Shown here: piece after piece, positions 35,208 to 44,792 of the stretch | Layout of the letters: every line of letters starts with the position of its first letter | Position numbering within the stretch: the first letter of the stretch is position 1 | Source: Marinomonas aquiplantarum | Lineage (GTDB): Bacteria; Pseudomonadota; Gammaproteobacteria; Pseudomonadales; Marinomonadaceae | Assembly: GCF_003314975.1 (NCBI RefSeq) | Contig: NZ_QNRF01000004.1 | Span: 248,001 to 312,000 of the forward strand | DNA length: 64,000 nucleotides | Direction: 5' to 3' | The notes under the pieces: model-generated | Told to the model about the DNA's origin: nothing | Database searches by the model: none | What the model saw: the letters and a program-made list of their open reading frames with translations, nothing else | Program-made: the position numbers and the translations under genes

Positions 35208-36146
35208 ATGGACAGAGTGCTAGCGGCAAAAGTTTTTATTGATGTGACGGAAACTCGCAGTTTTACCAAAACCGCGGAACGCCTAGCCATGTCTCGCCCC
35301 ATGGTGACCCGTTACGTTGATACCATAGAGACTTGGTTGCAGCGACGATTACTGCATCGCACCACACGACAGGTGTCGCTCACTAGCGACGGAGAAGCTT
35401 ACTTGGCTGAGATCACTTCTTGGTATCAACAGGCTGAGCGATTATCCAGTCTTGCCGAGCAGAGTGATGAACTGTCTGGCTCGATTCGTGTGGCGACCAG
35501 TATGTCATTTGGCTATGCTCAGCTGATGCCGGCGTTAAAAGAATTTATGGCTTTGCATCCGCAAGTGGAAGTGGATGTGGATTTAGCGGATTCTACAGCA
35601 GATTTGGTAGAACGACGTATCGATTTGACCTTACGCATTGCCTCAAATCCCGACCCTTCGCTGATAGGTAAACCCATTGCTCAATGTGAGTCTGTCTTGG
35701 TTGCATCACCGCAATACCTTGCGCAAGCCGATAAGGCGCTCATTCTCCAGCCAGAAGACCTAAAGCACCATGATTGTTTAGGTTACAAGAACTTTGAACA
35801 AACCATTTGGCATCTTTCGAGCAATAAATTGAATGACAAAGTGGCTTCTTTAGACACATCGTCATTGGATAAAACCATGGTGTCGGTTGAGACTCATTGC
35901 CGTTTAACCTGCAACGAAACCTCCGCCTTGTTACACGCTTGTCTATTAGGCATGGGCATTGCCATGCAGCCAACTTATCTGGTCAATCCCTATCTACAGC
36001 GTGGCGAATTGTGTCAAGTATTGCCGCAATGGCGACCCAAAGACTTAACCATTTATGCGCTCTATTCATCACGAAAACACCTGTCACCCAAAGTCAGAGC
36101 GCTGATTGACTTTCTCGCTCAGTATTTTCAGCAACACCCTTGGTGA
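35208..36146 (+). CDS. LysR-family regulator
   Basis: 312 residues from ATG 35208. The longer in-frame start at 35151 adds an unusual hydrophobic stretch, while MDRVLAAKVFIDVTETRSFT is a normal LysR opening. The HTH (TKTAERLAMSRPMVTRYVDTIE) and effector domain are complete. It is divergent from the DsbA-like gene with a 135-base gap, so it may control it. No clear RBS. Confidence 0.85.
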   Translation: MDRVLAAKVFIDVTETRSFTKTAERLAMSRPMVTRYVDTIETWLQRRLLHRTTRQVSLTSDGEAYLAEITSWYQQAERLSSLAEQSDELSGSIRVATSMSFGYAQLMPALKEFMALHPQVEVDVDLADSTADLVERRIDLTLRIASNPDPSLIGKPIAQCESVLVASPQYLAQADKALILQPEDLKHHDCLGYKNFEQTIWHLSSNKLNDKVASLDTSSLDKTMVSVETHCRLTCNETSALLHACLLGMGIAMQPTYLVNPYLQRGELCQVLPQWRPKDLTIYALYSSRKHLSPKVRALIDFLAQYFQQHPW

Positions 36147-36296
36147 GTGTATATACTTGCTACAAAATGAAGCAATTCAATAATATACATGTGTTTTAAG
36201 CTTGGTTATGCTTTGGATGTTCTAAGATTTGGTAGAAAAAAAGGGGTAGACTAATACTACTTTGGTGTGTATCGGTGAAGGGATTTCGAAAATAAC

Positions 36297-39200
36297 ATGA
36301 CAAAACTCCAATCCAACTTTGCTTTTCTCAAAGGTCACAATGACCTTTTGCTATCCATTGCTCAAGCGGCTGAGAATAATTACCCAGATGATCCGAATAC
36401 TACACTCGTTAAGTTGCGAATTTTTGGCGAATACGTGGCGAATCATCTTGGCACCTTGCTCAATATTGACCCACAAGAAACCCAGTTTAAATTGCTCGAA
36501 GAAATTCAACGTAAAACGAAAATAGATGAAACCATTCTGGATGTGTTTCATAAACTTCGTAGCATTGGCAACCAAGCGGTTCATAAATACCATAATGATT
36601 TAAACGACGCCGAAATGTGCCTGAGGTTGTCGTTTCGTTTAGCGGTTTGGTATTACCGCTTGATTAGCCAAGACAAAGATTTCCCCTCGCCGTTATTTCA
36701 ATTACCCAGTAAGCAAGATCAGCAAGCAACTCAACAGGCGTTTCAACAAGAAATAGGCTCACTTAAACAGGCCTTAATGAAAGCCGAGCAAGCCGCTTTG
36801 CAAAATGAACATAAAAGCCAAGCTGAGATTGAAGCACAGCAAACCGAATTAGCCGAGCTAAAAGGCCGTTTGTCGGTTTTTGAAAGTACCAAGCAAGAAA
36901 CCCAAGCCCAAAGCGACGCACGCATTGCCGCCTTAGAAGCTCAACTGAAAGCCAAAGACGATGAATTAACCAGTTTAACCGAAGAAGACCGTAAAACTTT
37001 CCACAGCCAAGCCAAGACTCAAGCGAGCCAAAACAAGCTCAATTTAGATGAACAAGAAACCCGCTATTTGATCGACGAGCAATTGCGCCTTGCGGGTTGG
37101 GATGCGGACACTCAGAATCTCAAACACAGTAATGGCACGCGTCCACAAATCGGCCGTAACATGGCGATTGCCGAATGGCCAACGGGAATCGACGAAACAA
37201 ACAAGGTAGGTTTTGCCGATTACGTCTTGTTTATTGGTCTTACGCCCGTTGGTGTGGTGGAAGCCAAGCGTTACAACATAGATGTTGCTAGCAAACTCAA
37301 CGAAGCCTACCGCTACAGCCAAACCTTTGATGTCCTGGCGTACCAAAACGAATTGGCTAAACGCGCTGCCAATGATGATGAGATGATGGCGCAGGTCAGC
37401 GAGCTAAGAATTAACCAATATAATGCCACTGGCTATAATATTCCTTTTTGCTTCTCTGCTAATGGGCGTGGTTACAGCGCCGCGGTAAAAAGCAAAAGCG
37501 GCATTTGGTATCGGGACACGCGATTAGCAACCAACCAGCCGGATGCCTTGCCTCAATGGTTTACCCCAGACGAGTTGCTAAGCAAGCTTAATCAAAACAT
37601 CGGTCAATTAAACAACTGGTTTGCCACCCATGCCGACATGAGCGAATTGGGCTTGCGTTACTATCAAGAAGACGCGGTGCGTGCCGTGGAAAAAGCCGTC
37701 GTCGCAGGAAATCGTAGTGCCTTACTGGCCATGGCAACGGGTACAGGCAAAACCCGCACCGCCATCGCCATCATGTATCGCATGATCCAATCCCAGCGGT
37801 TTAAACGTGTGTTGTTCTTGGTGGATCGCCGCTCCTTGGGCAATCAAGCGGTTGGTTCGTTCGACGACACCCGCATTCAAGGGCAAACCTTTAATAGCAT
37901 TTTTAACATCAAAGGGCTGACTGATCGTTTCCCAGAAGACAGCACCAAAATTCACGTTGCCACCGTGCAATCCTTGGTGAAGCGCGTTTTGCAAAATGAC
38001 GAATTTATCCCTGTTGGCTTGTACGACGCCATTATCATAGACGAAGCCCACCGAGGCTATATTCTCGACAAAGAGCAAACCGAAGGGGAATTGGCATTTC
38101 GTGATCAGCGAGATTATATCTCGGCCTATCGCCGCGTGATCGACCAATTTGATGCATTCAAACTGGCGCTGACCGCCACGCCAGTCTTGCATACTACCGA
38201 GATATTTGGCCGCCCGATTTTTAATTATTCTTACCGCACCGCCGTGATTGATGGCTACTTAAACGACTATCAGCCGCCGATTAAAATTAATACCGAGCTC
38301 AACACCAAAGGCATTGCTTTTGCCAAAGGCGAGCAAGTTCAACGTCTTGCTGTCACTGGCGATTTACAACTGGATGAACTAGAAGACGAGCAGAACTTCG
38401 AGGTCGATCATTTCAACAAGCAAATCATCGCGCCGAATTTTACCAAGGCCATTTGCCAAGAACTGACCAACTGGCTTGACCCAAACAGCCAGCAGAAAAC
38501 CCTCATTTTTTGTGTCAATAACGAACACGCCGACATGGTGGTTGAAACGTTACGAGACGCCTTTCGACAATCAGGCAACCCGACATACGCCAACTTAGAA
38601 CACGACGCCATTATTAAGATCACGGGCAACGCCGACAAAGACGCTAACAAGGTACAAAGCCTGATCACCCGCTTTGAAAAAGAACGCCTGCCGAACATCG
38701 TCGTCACCGTCGATTTATTAACCACGGGCATCGACATTCGCAGCATTTGCAATCTGGTGTTTTTGCGCAAAGTGCGCAGTCGCATCTTATACGAGCAAAT
38801 GAAAGGCCGCGCCACACGTTTGTGTCCCGAAGTCGGCAAAACAAGTTTCCGTATTTTTGATGCCGTAGACGTGTTTGCTACGCTGGAATCCGTCGACACC
38901 ATGCAAGCCGTTGTGGTGCGACCTAACGTCAGCTTATCGACCTTGGTGGCCGAAATCCGCGACGAAAAAGCCTACACAGTGATCGAAAGTAACGACAAAT
39001 CTTTTGCCGACAACAGCCATGAACAGCTGGTGTCCAAATTACAGCGAGTGATCACCCAAGCGAATTACCAAAAAGATCGCAGCCGCGAGGTCGAACAGCA
39101 AGTGCAGCAATTGGATGAACGCCTAACCAACGTGGTTGGCTGTGATTTTGCCCAGTTTGCCAACACCCTAAAAAGCCAAGGCGCGAAGCAATCCGCCGAG

Positions 39201-39848
39201 TATTTTGCCAAGTTACCCACTGTGATCGAGCAAATCGAAGGTTTAAAACGCACGATAAACAGCTTGCGAGATCGCCCGATTTTTACCGATATCGAAGACA
39301 AGGTGATTGGCGTGGAAACCCTGTATGGCGATTACAACCAGCCCGACGACTTCCTCGATGCTTTTGATCGGCTGGTAAAAGACAACATCAACCAACTGGC
39401 GGCGCTCGATGCGGTGGTTAATCGGCCGCGAGATCTCACCCGCAAGGGGCTGGTGGAATTGCAAGAATGGTTCGATGCCAAGCACTTTGACGAATCCGCT
39501 TTGCAAACCGCGTGGAAACAGAAAACCAACCAAGACATTGCCGCCAAGCTGGTCGGGCACATTCGCCGTGCCAGCATGAGAAACCCACAACTCTTGCCCT
39601 TTGACGTGCGTGTCGATCATGCCCTTGAGCGCATAAAAAGCGAAAACGACTGGAACCCAGTGCAAATCAAATGGCTGGATCGTCTCGCCAGCTCGATAAA
39701 AGACAAGGTCGTATTGGACGATGATGTCTATAAAATCGGCAATTACAAACGCGATGGCGGCAAACGCAAACTGCAAGACGCCTTCGACAATGAACTGGAC
39801 GAGATTCTGCAAAAATTTAACGAGTATATCTGGGACGAGCTGGCTTAG
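36297..39848 (+). CDS. hsdR: Type I restriction enzyme subunit R (EcoEI-like)
   Basis: 1183 residues. Domains in order: DUF4145-type N-terminus (about 1-125), coiled coil (about 135-235), HSDR-type PD-(D/E)xK nuclease (about 245-360, with VGVVEAKR), DEAD helicase with ATGTGKT (Lys485) and DEAH (582-585), helicase C domain with TGIDIRSICNLVFLRKVRS and QMKGRATR (about 800-840), and EcoEI-type C-terminal region. It translocates and cuts DNA lacking the host methylation pattern, together with M and S encoded downstream. No frameshift is seen. C-rich codon use differs from the flanking genes, suggesting acquisition. Confidence 0.95.
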   Translation: MTKLQSNFAFLKGHNDLLLSIAQAAENNYPDDPNTTLVKLRIFGEYVANHLGTLLNIDPQETQFKLLEEIQRKTKIDETILDVFHKLRSIGNQAVHKYHNDLNDAEMCLRLSFRLAVWYYRLISQDKDFPSPLFQLPSKQDQQATQQAFQQEIGSLKQALMKAEQAALQNEHKSQAEIEAQQTELAELKGRLSVFESTKQETQAQSDARIAALEAQLKAKDDELTSLTEEDRKTFHSQAKTQASQNKLNLDEQETRYLIDEQLRLAGWDADTQNLKHSNGTRPQIGRNMAIAEWPTGIDETNKVGFADYVLFIGLTPVGVVEAKRYNIDVASKLNEAYRYSQTFDVLAYQNELAKRAANDDEMMAQVSELRINQYNATGYNIPFCFSANGRGYSAAVKSKSGIWYRDTRLATNQPDALPQWFTPDELLSKLNQNIGQLNNWFATHADMSELGLRYYQEDAVRAVEKAVVAGNRSALLAMATGTGKTRTAIAIMYRMIQSQRFKRVLFLVDRRSLGNQAVGSFDDTRIQGQTFNSIFNIKGLTDRFPEDSTKIHVATVQSLVKRVLQNDEFIPVGLYDAIIIDEAHRGYILDKEQTEGELAFRDQRDYISAYRRVIDQFDAFKLALTATPVLHTTEIFGRPIFNYSYRTAVIDGYLNDYQPPIKINTELNTKGIAFAKGEQVQRLAVTGDLQLDELEDEQNFEVDHFNKQIIAPNFTKAICQELTNWLDPNSQQKTLIFCVNNEHADMVVETLRDAFRQSGNPTYANLEHDAIIKITGNADKDANKVQSLITRFEKERLPNIVVTVDLLTTGIDIRSICNLVFLRKVRSRILYEQMKGRATRLCPEVGKTSFRIFDAVDVFATLESVDTMQAVVVRPNVSLSTLVAEIRDEKAYTVIESNDKSFADNSHEQLVSKLQRVITQANYQKDRSREVEQQVQQLDERLTNVVGCDFAQFANTLKSQGAKQSAEYFAKLPTVIEQIEGLKRTINSLRDRPIFTDIEDKVIGVETLYGDYNQPDDFLDAFDRLVKDNINQLAALDAVVNRPRDLTRKGLVELQEWFDAKHFDESALQTAWKQKTNQDIAAKLVGHIRRASMRNPQLLPFDVRVDHALERIKSENDWNPVQIKWLDRLASSIKDKVVLDDDVYKIGNYKRDGGKRKLQDAFDNELDEILQKFNEYIWDELA

Positions 39849-39881
39849 CTCGGTATCATACGCACCAACTATTACCTTGAT

Positions 39882-39909
39882 GCGCCTTAGCCCAACATGG
39901 CTAAAGCGC
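39882..39909 (+). terminator. Hairpin between hsdR and hsdM
   Basis: GCGCCTTAGCC (39882-39892) / GGCTAAAGCGC (39899-39909) with one mismatch and a 6-base loop, followed by TCTTATTTACT. The weak T tract makes it a partial terminator or an mRNA processing/stability hairpin that could lower hsdM read-through. Confidence 0.45.
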
Positions 39910-39944
39910 TCTTATTTACTAGTGTTACAACATAGAGAAGTTTT

Positions 39945-41591
39945 ATGAACAACAACGAGCTGGTCGCCAAACTCTGGAAGCTGTGCGACAACCTTCGCGA
40001 CGGCGGTGTGTCCTACCAAAACTACGTCAACGAACTGGCGTCTTTGCTGTTTCTAAAAATGTGCGAACAAACCGGCCAAGACGAAGATCTCTTGCCTGAA
40101 GGCTACCGCTGGAAAGATCTGACCAGCAAAATTGGCATAGAACAACACAGCTTTTACAAAACCTTATTAAACAAGCTAGATGGCGATCATCATGCCATCG
40201 TGCAAGCCATCTTTTTGAACGCCACTACAACCATTACACAACCTGCGCAATTGACCGAATTGATCACCAACATGGACAAGTTGGATTGGTACGACAACGA
40301 CGGCACAGGCAAAGGCCGCGACGACTTTGGTGACATGTACGAAGGCTTGTTACAGAAAAACGCTAACGAAACCAAATCTGGCGCGGGGCAATACTTCACG
40401 CCGCGCCCGCTGATTAGCGCCATTGTGGAACTGATGAAACCGCAACCGCGCGAAATCATTCAAGACCCAGCGGCAGGCACAGCAGGCTTCTTGATCGAAG
40501 CCGACAAATACATCAAAGCCCACAGCAACAACCTAGACGACTTGCCCGACGACATTCAAACGTTCCAGATGGAGCGCGCTTTTATTGGCCTAGAGTTAGT
40601 GCCAGAAACTCGCCGCCTTGCCTTGATGAACTGTTTATTGCACGACATCGAAGGCGACAGCGAACACGGCGCGATTCGTTTGGGCAACACCTTGGGCGCG
40701 GATGGCGAAAGTGTGCCCAAAGCCAATGTGGTCTTGTCTAATCCGCCGTTTGGCAGCGCGTCGAGTAGCAACATTACCCGTAAGTTTGTTCACCCAACGG
40801 GTAACAAACAACTGTGCTTTATGCAGCACATAGTTGAAACACTGGAACCCGGTGGCCGCGCGGCGGTGGTGATTCCCGACAACGTATTATTCGAAGGCGG
40901 CAAAGGCACCGACATTCGCCGCGACCTAATGAACAAGTGCAACCTGCACACCATTTTACGGTTACCCACAGGCATCTTCTACGCCGCGGGCGTGAAAACC
41001 AACGTACTGTTTTTCCAAAAAGGCACACCAGACAACCCACAACAAGACACCAACTGTACTCAAGAGACCTGGGTCTACGACATGCGTACCAACATGCAAA
41101 CTTTTGGCAAACGCCGCATGCTTACCGACGCCCATTTTGACGCTTTCATTGCCGCCTACGGGGAAGACGCCAACGGCCAATCACCACGGGAAGAGGGCGT
41201 TTTTACTGGGAAAAGCCAGCAGCTTGGCGAGATTGAAGGGCTGGGTGAAGAGGAAGGCGTTGACAACGCCCGCTGGCGCAAATTCAGCCGTGACTACATT
41301 CGCGAGCAAAAAGGCGACAGCCTAGACATCACATGGCTCAAAGACCTCGAAGCCAGCAACTCGGAAAACCTGCCCGAGCCAGACATACTGGCAGGCGAAG
41401 CCATGGCGGAACTCACCGAAGCCATGAGTGAACTCTACCAACTCATGCAAGCCCTCGGCGCCGATGACGAAGCCGAAGCGCAAAAACAACTGCTAGAAGC
41501 TTCCTTTGGATTGGAAGAAAAAGCCGTCGAAGGCAATCCAGAGCAAGGCAATCAAAAAGGCCAAGGTGAGCTATTTGGAGGCCAAGCGTGA
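39945..41591 (+). CDS. hsdM: Type I modification methyltransferase subunit M
   Basis: 548 residues with an N-terminal helical HsdM domain (about 1-130), SAM-binding motif DPAAGTAGFLI, and catalytic N6-adenine motif NPPFG (Asn266). The GQYFTPRPLISAIVELM segment before motif I is typical. The C-terminal acidic tail contacts S. The HsdS start (GTG 41588) overlaps the stop by 4 bases, coupling the two. It methylates adenine in the target set by HsdS. RBS AGAGAAG upstream. Confidence 0.96.
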   Translation: MNNNELVAKLWKLCDNLRDGGVSYQNYVNELASLLFLKMCEQTGQDEDLLPEGYRWKDLTSKIGIEQHSFYKTLLNKLDGDHHAIVQAIFLNATTTITQPAQLTELITNMDKLDWYDNDGTGKGRDDFGDMYEGLLQKNANETKSGAGQYFTPRPLISAIVELMKPQPREIIQDPAAGTAGFLIEADKYIKAHSNNLDDLPDDIQTFQMERAFIGLELVPETRRLALMNCLLHDIEGDSEHGAIRLGNTLGADGESVPKANVVLSNPPFGSASSSNITRKFVHPTGNKQLCFMQHIVETLEPGGRAAVVIPDNVLFEGGKGTDIRRDLMNKCNLHTILRLPTGIFYAAGVKTNVLFFQKGTPDNPQQDTNCTQETWVYDMRTNMQTFGKRRMLTDAHFDAFIAAYGEDANGQSPREEGVFTGKSQQLGEIEGLGEEEGVDNARWRKFSRDYIREQKGDSLDITWLKDLEASNSENLPEPDILAGEAMAELTEAMSELYQLMQALGADDEAEAQKQLLEASFGLEEKAVEGNPEQGNQKGQGELFGGQA

Positions 41592-42922
41592 GCGAATTGC
41601 CGAAGGGGTGGGTTGAGACGACGATTGGAGTTGCTGTTCTTAATGTGAATAATTTAAGGGAGCCAATATCATTAAAGAAACGTTCTGAAATTCAAGGTCA
41701 ATATCCATATTATGGTGCGACTGGGCAAATAGATTCACTTAATGATTTTACTCATGAAGGCGATCATATTTTAGTAGGAGAGGATGGCGCTAACCTTTTA
41801 TCCAAATCAAAACCTTTAGCTTTTATTGCTAAAGGAAAGTATTGGGTTAACAATCATGCTCATTCATTACGATCATTGGCTAATATGCCGAGTTTATATA
41901 TTTGCTTATACATAGATTCATTAGATTTAACTCCTTGGGTTACAGGATCAGCTCAGCCAAAGTTAACTAGAGGAAATTTAGATAAAATTCCGTTACCGCT
42001 CGCCCCACTTGCCGAACAAAAACGCATTGTCGAAAAACTGGATCAAGTCTTAGCGCAGGTGGACACCATCAAAGCCCGCCTCGACGGCATCCCCGCCATC
42101 CTCAAACGCTTCCGCCAATCCGTCCTCGCCGCCGCTGTTAGTGGGAAATTGAGTGAGGGGTGGCGAAAGAAAACGCATCTGTCATTAAGTTCATGGTCGT
42201 TTGAGGCTGCTGAAAAAGCCTGCACTAAAGTTCAAAGCGGATCTACACCTAGAAATAATCCATTCGATCAAGGCGGTACTATTCCTTTCTTAAAAGTTTA
42301 TAACATCGTTGAGCAAGAAATAAGCTTTGATTATAAGCCTCAATTTGTCACAAAGGATGTCCATAGCGGCGCTCTAGGAAGATCTATAGCGCTTCCTAAC
42401 GATGTGCTAATGAATATAGTTGGCCCACCACTTGGCAAGGTCGCAATTCTCACAGATCAATTTCCTGAATGGAACATCAATCAGGCTATCACTCTATTTA
42501 GAACCGATGAAAATACTTTGTCGCATAAATTTTTATACTACGTTTTACGCGAAGGTGAGCTAGTCCGAAAAGTTATGCCTGACACCAAAGGTAGTGTAGG
42601 CCAAGTTAATATATCTTTATCACAATGTAGAAATGCAATAATTCCTGTGCCATCTCTTAAAGAACAAACCGAAATCGTCCGTCTTGTGGATCAATACTTT
42701 GCTTTTGCCGACACCATCGAACAACAAGTGCAAAAAGCCCAACAGCGTGTCGATAAACTCACCCAATCCATCCTAGCCAAAGCCTTCCGTGGTGAACTCG
42801 TGCCGCAAGATCCAACCGACGAACCCGCCGACGAACTGCTGAAACGAATCGCCGCCGCCCGCGCCGAAAGCGACGCCCTTGCCAAGGCCGCGAAGAAAGT
42901 AGGGAAGAAAACGGCTAAATAA
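41588..42922 (+). CDS. hsdS: Type I specificity subunit S
   Basis: 444 residues from a GTG start in the hsdM stop. Two target-recognition domains (about 1-140 and 190-355) are each followed by a conserved helical region (about 141-185, LAEQKRIVEKLDQVLAQVDT; and about 356-410, LKEQTEIVRLVDQYFAFADT). The C-terminus is Ala/Lys-rich. The TRDs are sharply AT-rich, while the helical regions share the C-rich codon use of hsdR and hsdM, a mosaic typical of TRD exchange. The target site cannot be deduced. Confidence 0.95.
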   Translation: MSELPKGWVETTIGVAVLNVNNLREPISLKKRSEIQGQYPYYGATGQIDSLNDFTHEGDHILVGEDGANLLSKSKPLAFIAKGKYWVNNHAHSLRSLANMPSLYICLYIDSLDLTPWVTGSAQPKLTRGNLDKIPLPLAPLAEQKRIVEKLDQVLAQVDTIKARLDGIPAILKRFRQSVLAAAVSGKLSEGWRKKTHLSLSSWSFEAAEKACTKVQSGSTPRNNPFDQGGTIPFLKVYNIVEQEISFDYKPQFVTKDVHSGALGRSIALPNDVLMNIVGPPLGKVAILTDQFPEWNINQAITLFRTDENTLSHKFLYYVLREGELVRKVMPDTKGSVGQVNISLSQCRNAIIPVPSLKEQTEIVRLVDQYFAFADTIEQQVQKAQQRVDKLTQSILAKAFRGELVPQDPTDEPADELLKRIAAARAESDALAKAAKKVGKKTAK

Positions 42923-42979
42923 ATATCACTTTTAAAATACCCTAATAGAAAGCTAACTCATTATTAAAAAGGATAAACT

Positions 42980-43630
42980 ATGTCATCGACGATAAAAAAA
43001 GTACTCACTTCCATCGATTCTTTCTTCGGATTCCTTGCCTCTGTTTTAATGCGAGTTCTTTTATACGTGTTTTCATTTATTGTGTGTGTGTTGACTGTGT
43101 TGGATGTTCTAACCACACCTTTTTATGATGAATCAAGTGACGCTATATTCAGTTTTAGCCTCAATGAGCTAGATAATTTGGAAGCAGTGGTTATTCTTAC
43201 TTTTATTTTTGTGACGGTGCGTTTCTTTAGGCGCAGTAAAGCAGAAGGTGTGACGCTTTGGCCATGTTTAAAATCTTATGTGTTTGTGTCTGCTGTCTCT
43301 GTGGCGTTTTCATCGATTATTTATTTACTTGTGCTTATGCTGGTGATGTTTGATCGCGGTGAAATTAGCCTTTCTGTTTTTGATGAGCACTCTGATTTAC
43401 AGTATTTCTCCAACGCAATTTTCACTATGTTAGCCTTGTATGCTTTTGCCCCTTTGCCAAAGTTGGGTTGGTTGCAAAAAATGAGCGGTAAGCAAGAAGA
43501 GGTTGTGTCTGAACCAGATCAATCAAATGACTTTACTCACTCTGAAAAAGGTTCTGTGGATTCAAATATGAACGAAACAGACTCTTCACATTCAAGCTCT
43601 TTTCATTTAGATAAGACAGATAACAAATAA
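42980..43630 (+). CDS. Hypothetical membrane protein (first gene of an unknown three-gene operon)
   Basis: 216 residues, RBS AAAGGA. Three to four membrane helices are visible: about 14-45 (FLASVLMRVLLYVFSFIVCV), 68-85, 102-130 (VFVSAVSVAFSSIIYLLVLM) and 145-160. A cytoplasmic Ser/Asp/Glu-rich tail of about 50 residues follows. No family is recognised. It lies between hsdS and the 43646 gene with a 15-base gap to the latter, so it is one operon in the middle of a defence island. Confidence 0.7.
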   Translation: MSSTIKKVLTSIDSFFGFLASVLMRVLLYVFSFIVCVLTVLDVLTTPFYDESSDAIFSFSLNELDNLEAVVILTFIFVTVRFFRRSKAEGVTLWPCLKSYVFVSAVSVAFSSIIYLLVLMLVMFDRGEISLSVFDEHSDLQYFSNAIFTMLALYAFAPLPKLGWLQKMSGKQEEVVSEPDQSNDFTHSEKGSVDSNMNETDSSHSSSFHLDKTDNK

Positions 43631-43645
43631 GAAAGGGATTTTAAA

Positions 43646-44023
43646 ATGACTTTAAATAATCGTGTTGTATTCGTGTTGTTGTCTTTGGCGTTAAGTAGCC
43701 ATGCCTTTTCCCGTAGTGACATTCCTTTAAAGAAAGGCGCTGATTTTTTAGTGAGTGCTTGCCAAGAAGTCGTTGATATTTATGATGCGCATGGTGAAGC
43801 GAAGTTTCTAGCATCTCAGCGTACGTCTTTGGCAGAAGGTATTCGTACGGGTTATTGTCTTGGCGTTATTGTGCAATACCGAGAAAGTGCTGGTTATTGT
43901 CGTTATTCAAAAAATAATGTACTAGAAATGGCTCAAGCGATTGCTCGTACCAATCTGACTGAGTCTCAGTTAAAACGAACGGATACTTCTGACATTTTAG
44001 AAGAAGCGTATTGTGGACTCTAG
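43646..44023 (+). CDS. Small secreted protein, Rap1a/Tai-like (tentative)
   Basis: 125 residues with RBS AAAGGG. A signal peptide is visible (NRVVFVLLSLALSSHAFS, about 5-22). The mature part has four Cys (VSACQE, GYCLGV, GYCRYS and EAYCGL at the end). The layout, with a Cys followed by a helix and a (G)YCxG block, loosely resembles the Rap1a/Tai periplasmic family, which includes immunity proteins of type VI effectors. The match is weak. It is translated in one operon with the genes on both sides. Confidence 0.65.
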   Translation: MTLNNRVVFVLLSLALSSHAFSRSDIPLKKGADFLVSACQEVVDIYDAHGEAKFLASQRTSLAEGIRTGYCLGVIVQYRESAGYCRYSKNNVLEMAQAIARTNLTESQLKRTDTSDILEEAYCGL

Positions 44024-44681
44024 ATTTTACAGTATTCCTGAGGCGCTGAGACTGTTATTTGGTTCAGACATGCTGAGAGAGGTTCCCTCGTTACGAACCA
44101 AGGCAAATTCTTTTTTGCGCAACGGCCTTTTGACTTTTAAAGAGGATTTAATTGTTCATAAGAAGAGCAAGTTTATCCCTGAAACAGAGCTGGATACCTT
44201 GTTTAACGCTATGTTGTTGAGCTCTATTTTTACCGATTCAAAGGAAGTGAAAGCGATTTTCTGTGAGCCTGAAAAACGCGCTCAATGTGCCGAGGTCGTG
44301 AAAGCCATGTTCACTCGCCAGCATTCGCTGGCGGGGATCGCTCTTTCTAGTAGCAAGACGACGACTTTTGTTACTTGTCTCGAAGGGGATTTTGACCTTA
44401 GGGCGAACCGTTTACCGAATCCGTTTAAAACCTTGCCTCAAGCTACGCTTGGCAGTAACGGCTCTTTGCTTCGTGTCTTGTTGGCTCAAGCGGCGGTGCT
44501 TGAGCCAATGGACAGTATTCTAATGAAATACTTGGATGGTGAATGGCTTGAGGCTCAAGCTTTGATCAGTCAATTGGATATAAATTTAGCGGGTGTTGCC
44601 GAGCTAAAGGCGGAGATAGACAAGAAAATCCATGAAGCGGAAGAAGTGGATGATTTGTTAGATTTTATGCGTGGTCTTTAA
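44013..44681 (+). CDS. Hypothetical protein (third gene of the unknown operon)
   Basis: 222 residues from GTG 44013, overlapping the previous gene by 11 bases, so likely coupled. It is mostly helical, with no membrane segments. The opening SIPEALRLLFGSDMLREVPS could be a small DNA- or peptide-binding helix bundle. A beta-containing middle (AGIALSSSKTTTFVTCLEGD) and an acidic tail (EAEEVDDLLDFMRGL) follow. No family is recognised. Confidence 0.6.
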   Translation: MDSRFYSIPEALRLLFGSDMLREVPSLRTKANSFLRNGLLTFKEDLIVHKKSKFIPETELDTLFNAMLLSSIFTDSKEVKAIFCEPEKRAQCAEVVKAMFTRQHSLAGIALSSSKTTTFVTCLEGDFDLRANRLPNPFKTLPQATLGSNGSLLRVLLAQAAVLEPMDSILMKYLDGEWLEAQALISQLDINLAGVAELKAEIDKKIHEAEEVDDLLDFMRGL

Positions 44682-44722
44682 GGCCTCGCATAAAAAATAA
44701 AAAATAGTTAGAAATCGCTTTG

Positions 44723-44737
44723 TTGTGCAGTGCACAA
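44723..44737. promoter_or_regulatory. Palindromic site A upstream of the GRDP-like gene
   Basis: TTGTGCA-G-TGCACAA, a perfect 15-base palindrome, 55 bases before ATG 44793. The same 15 bases occur at 45467-45481 before the viperin gene. It is a likely operator for one regulator controlling both genes. Confidence 0.75.
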
Positions 44738-44792
44738 ATTCAACCTTGGTTTTGTTGGCAACATCCCGTTGACAACGAAACGGAGGTTCAAT

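Noticed and set aside
38408-38902. Long minus-strand frames inside hsdR (also 37722-38192 and 39243-39812)
   Set aside because: They are antisense shadows of a C-rich coding region with complete helicase motifs; no RBS or plausible protein.
39882-39909. A full terminator separating hsdR from hsdM
   Set aside because: Stem has a mismatch and no proper T-run, so it is listed only as a weak hairpin and the three hsd genes are kept as one probable operon.
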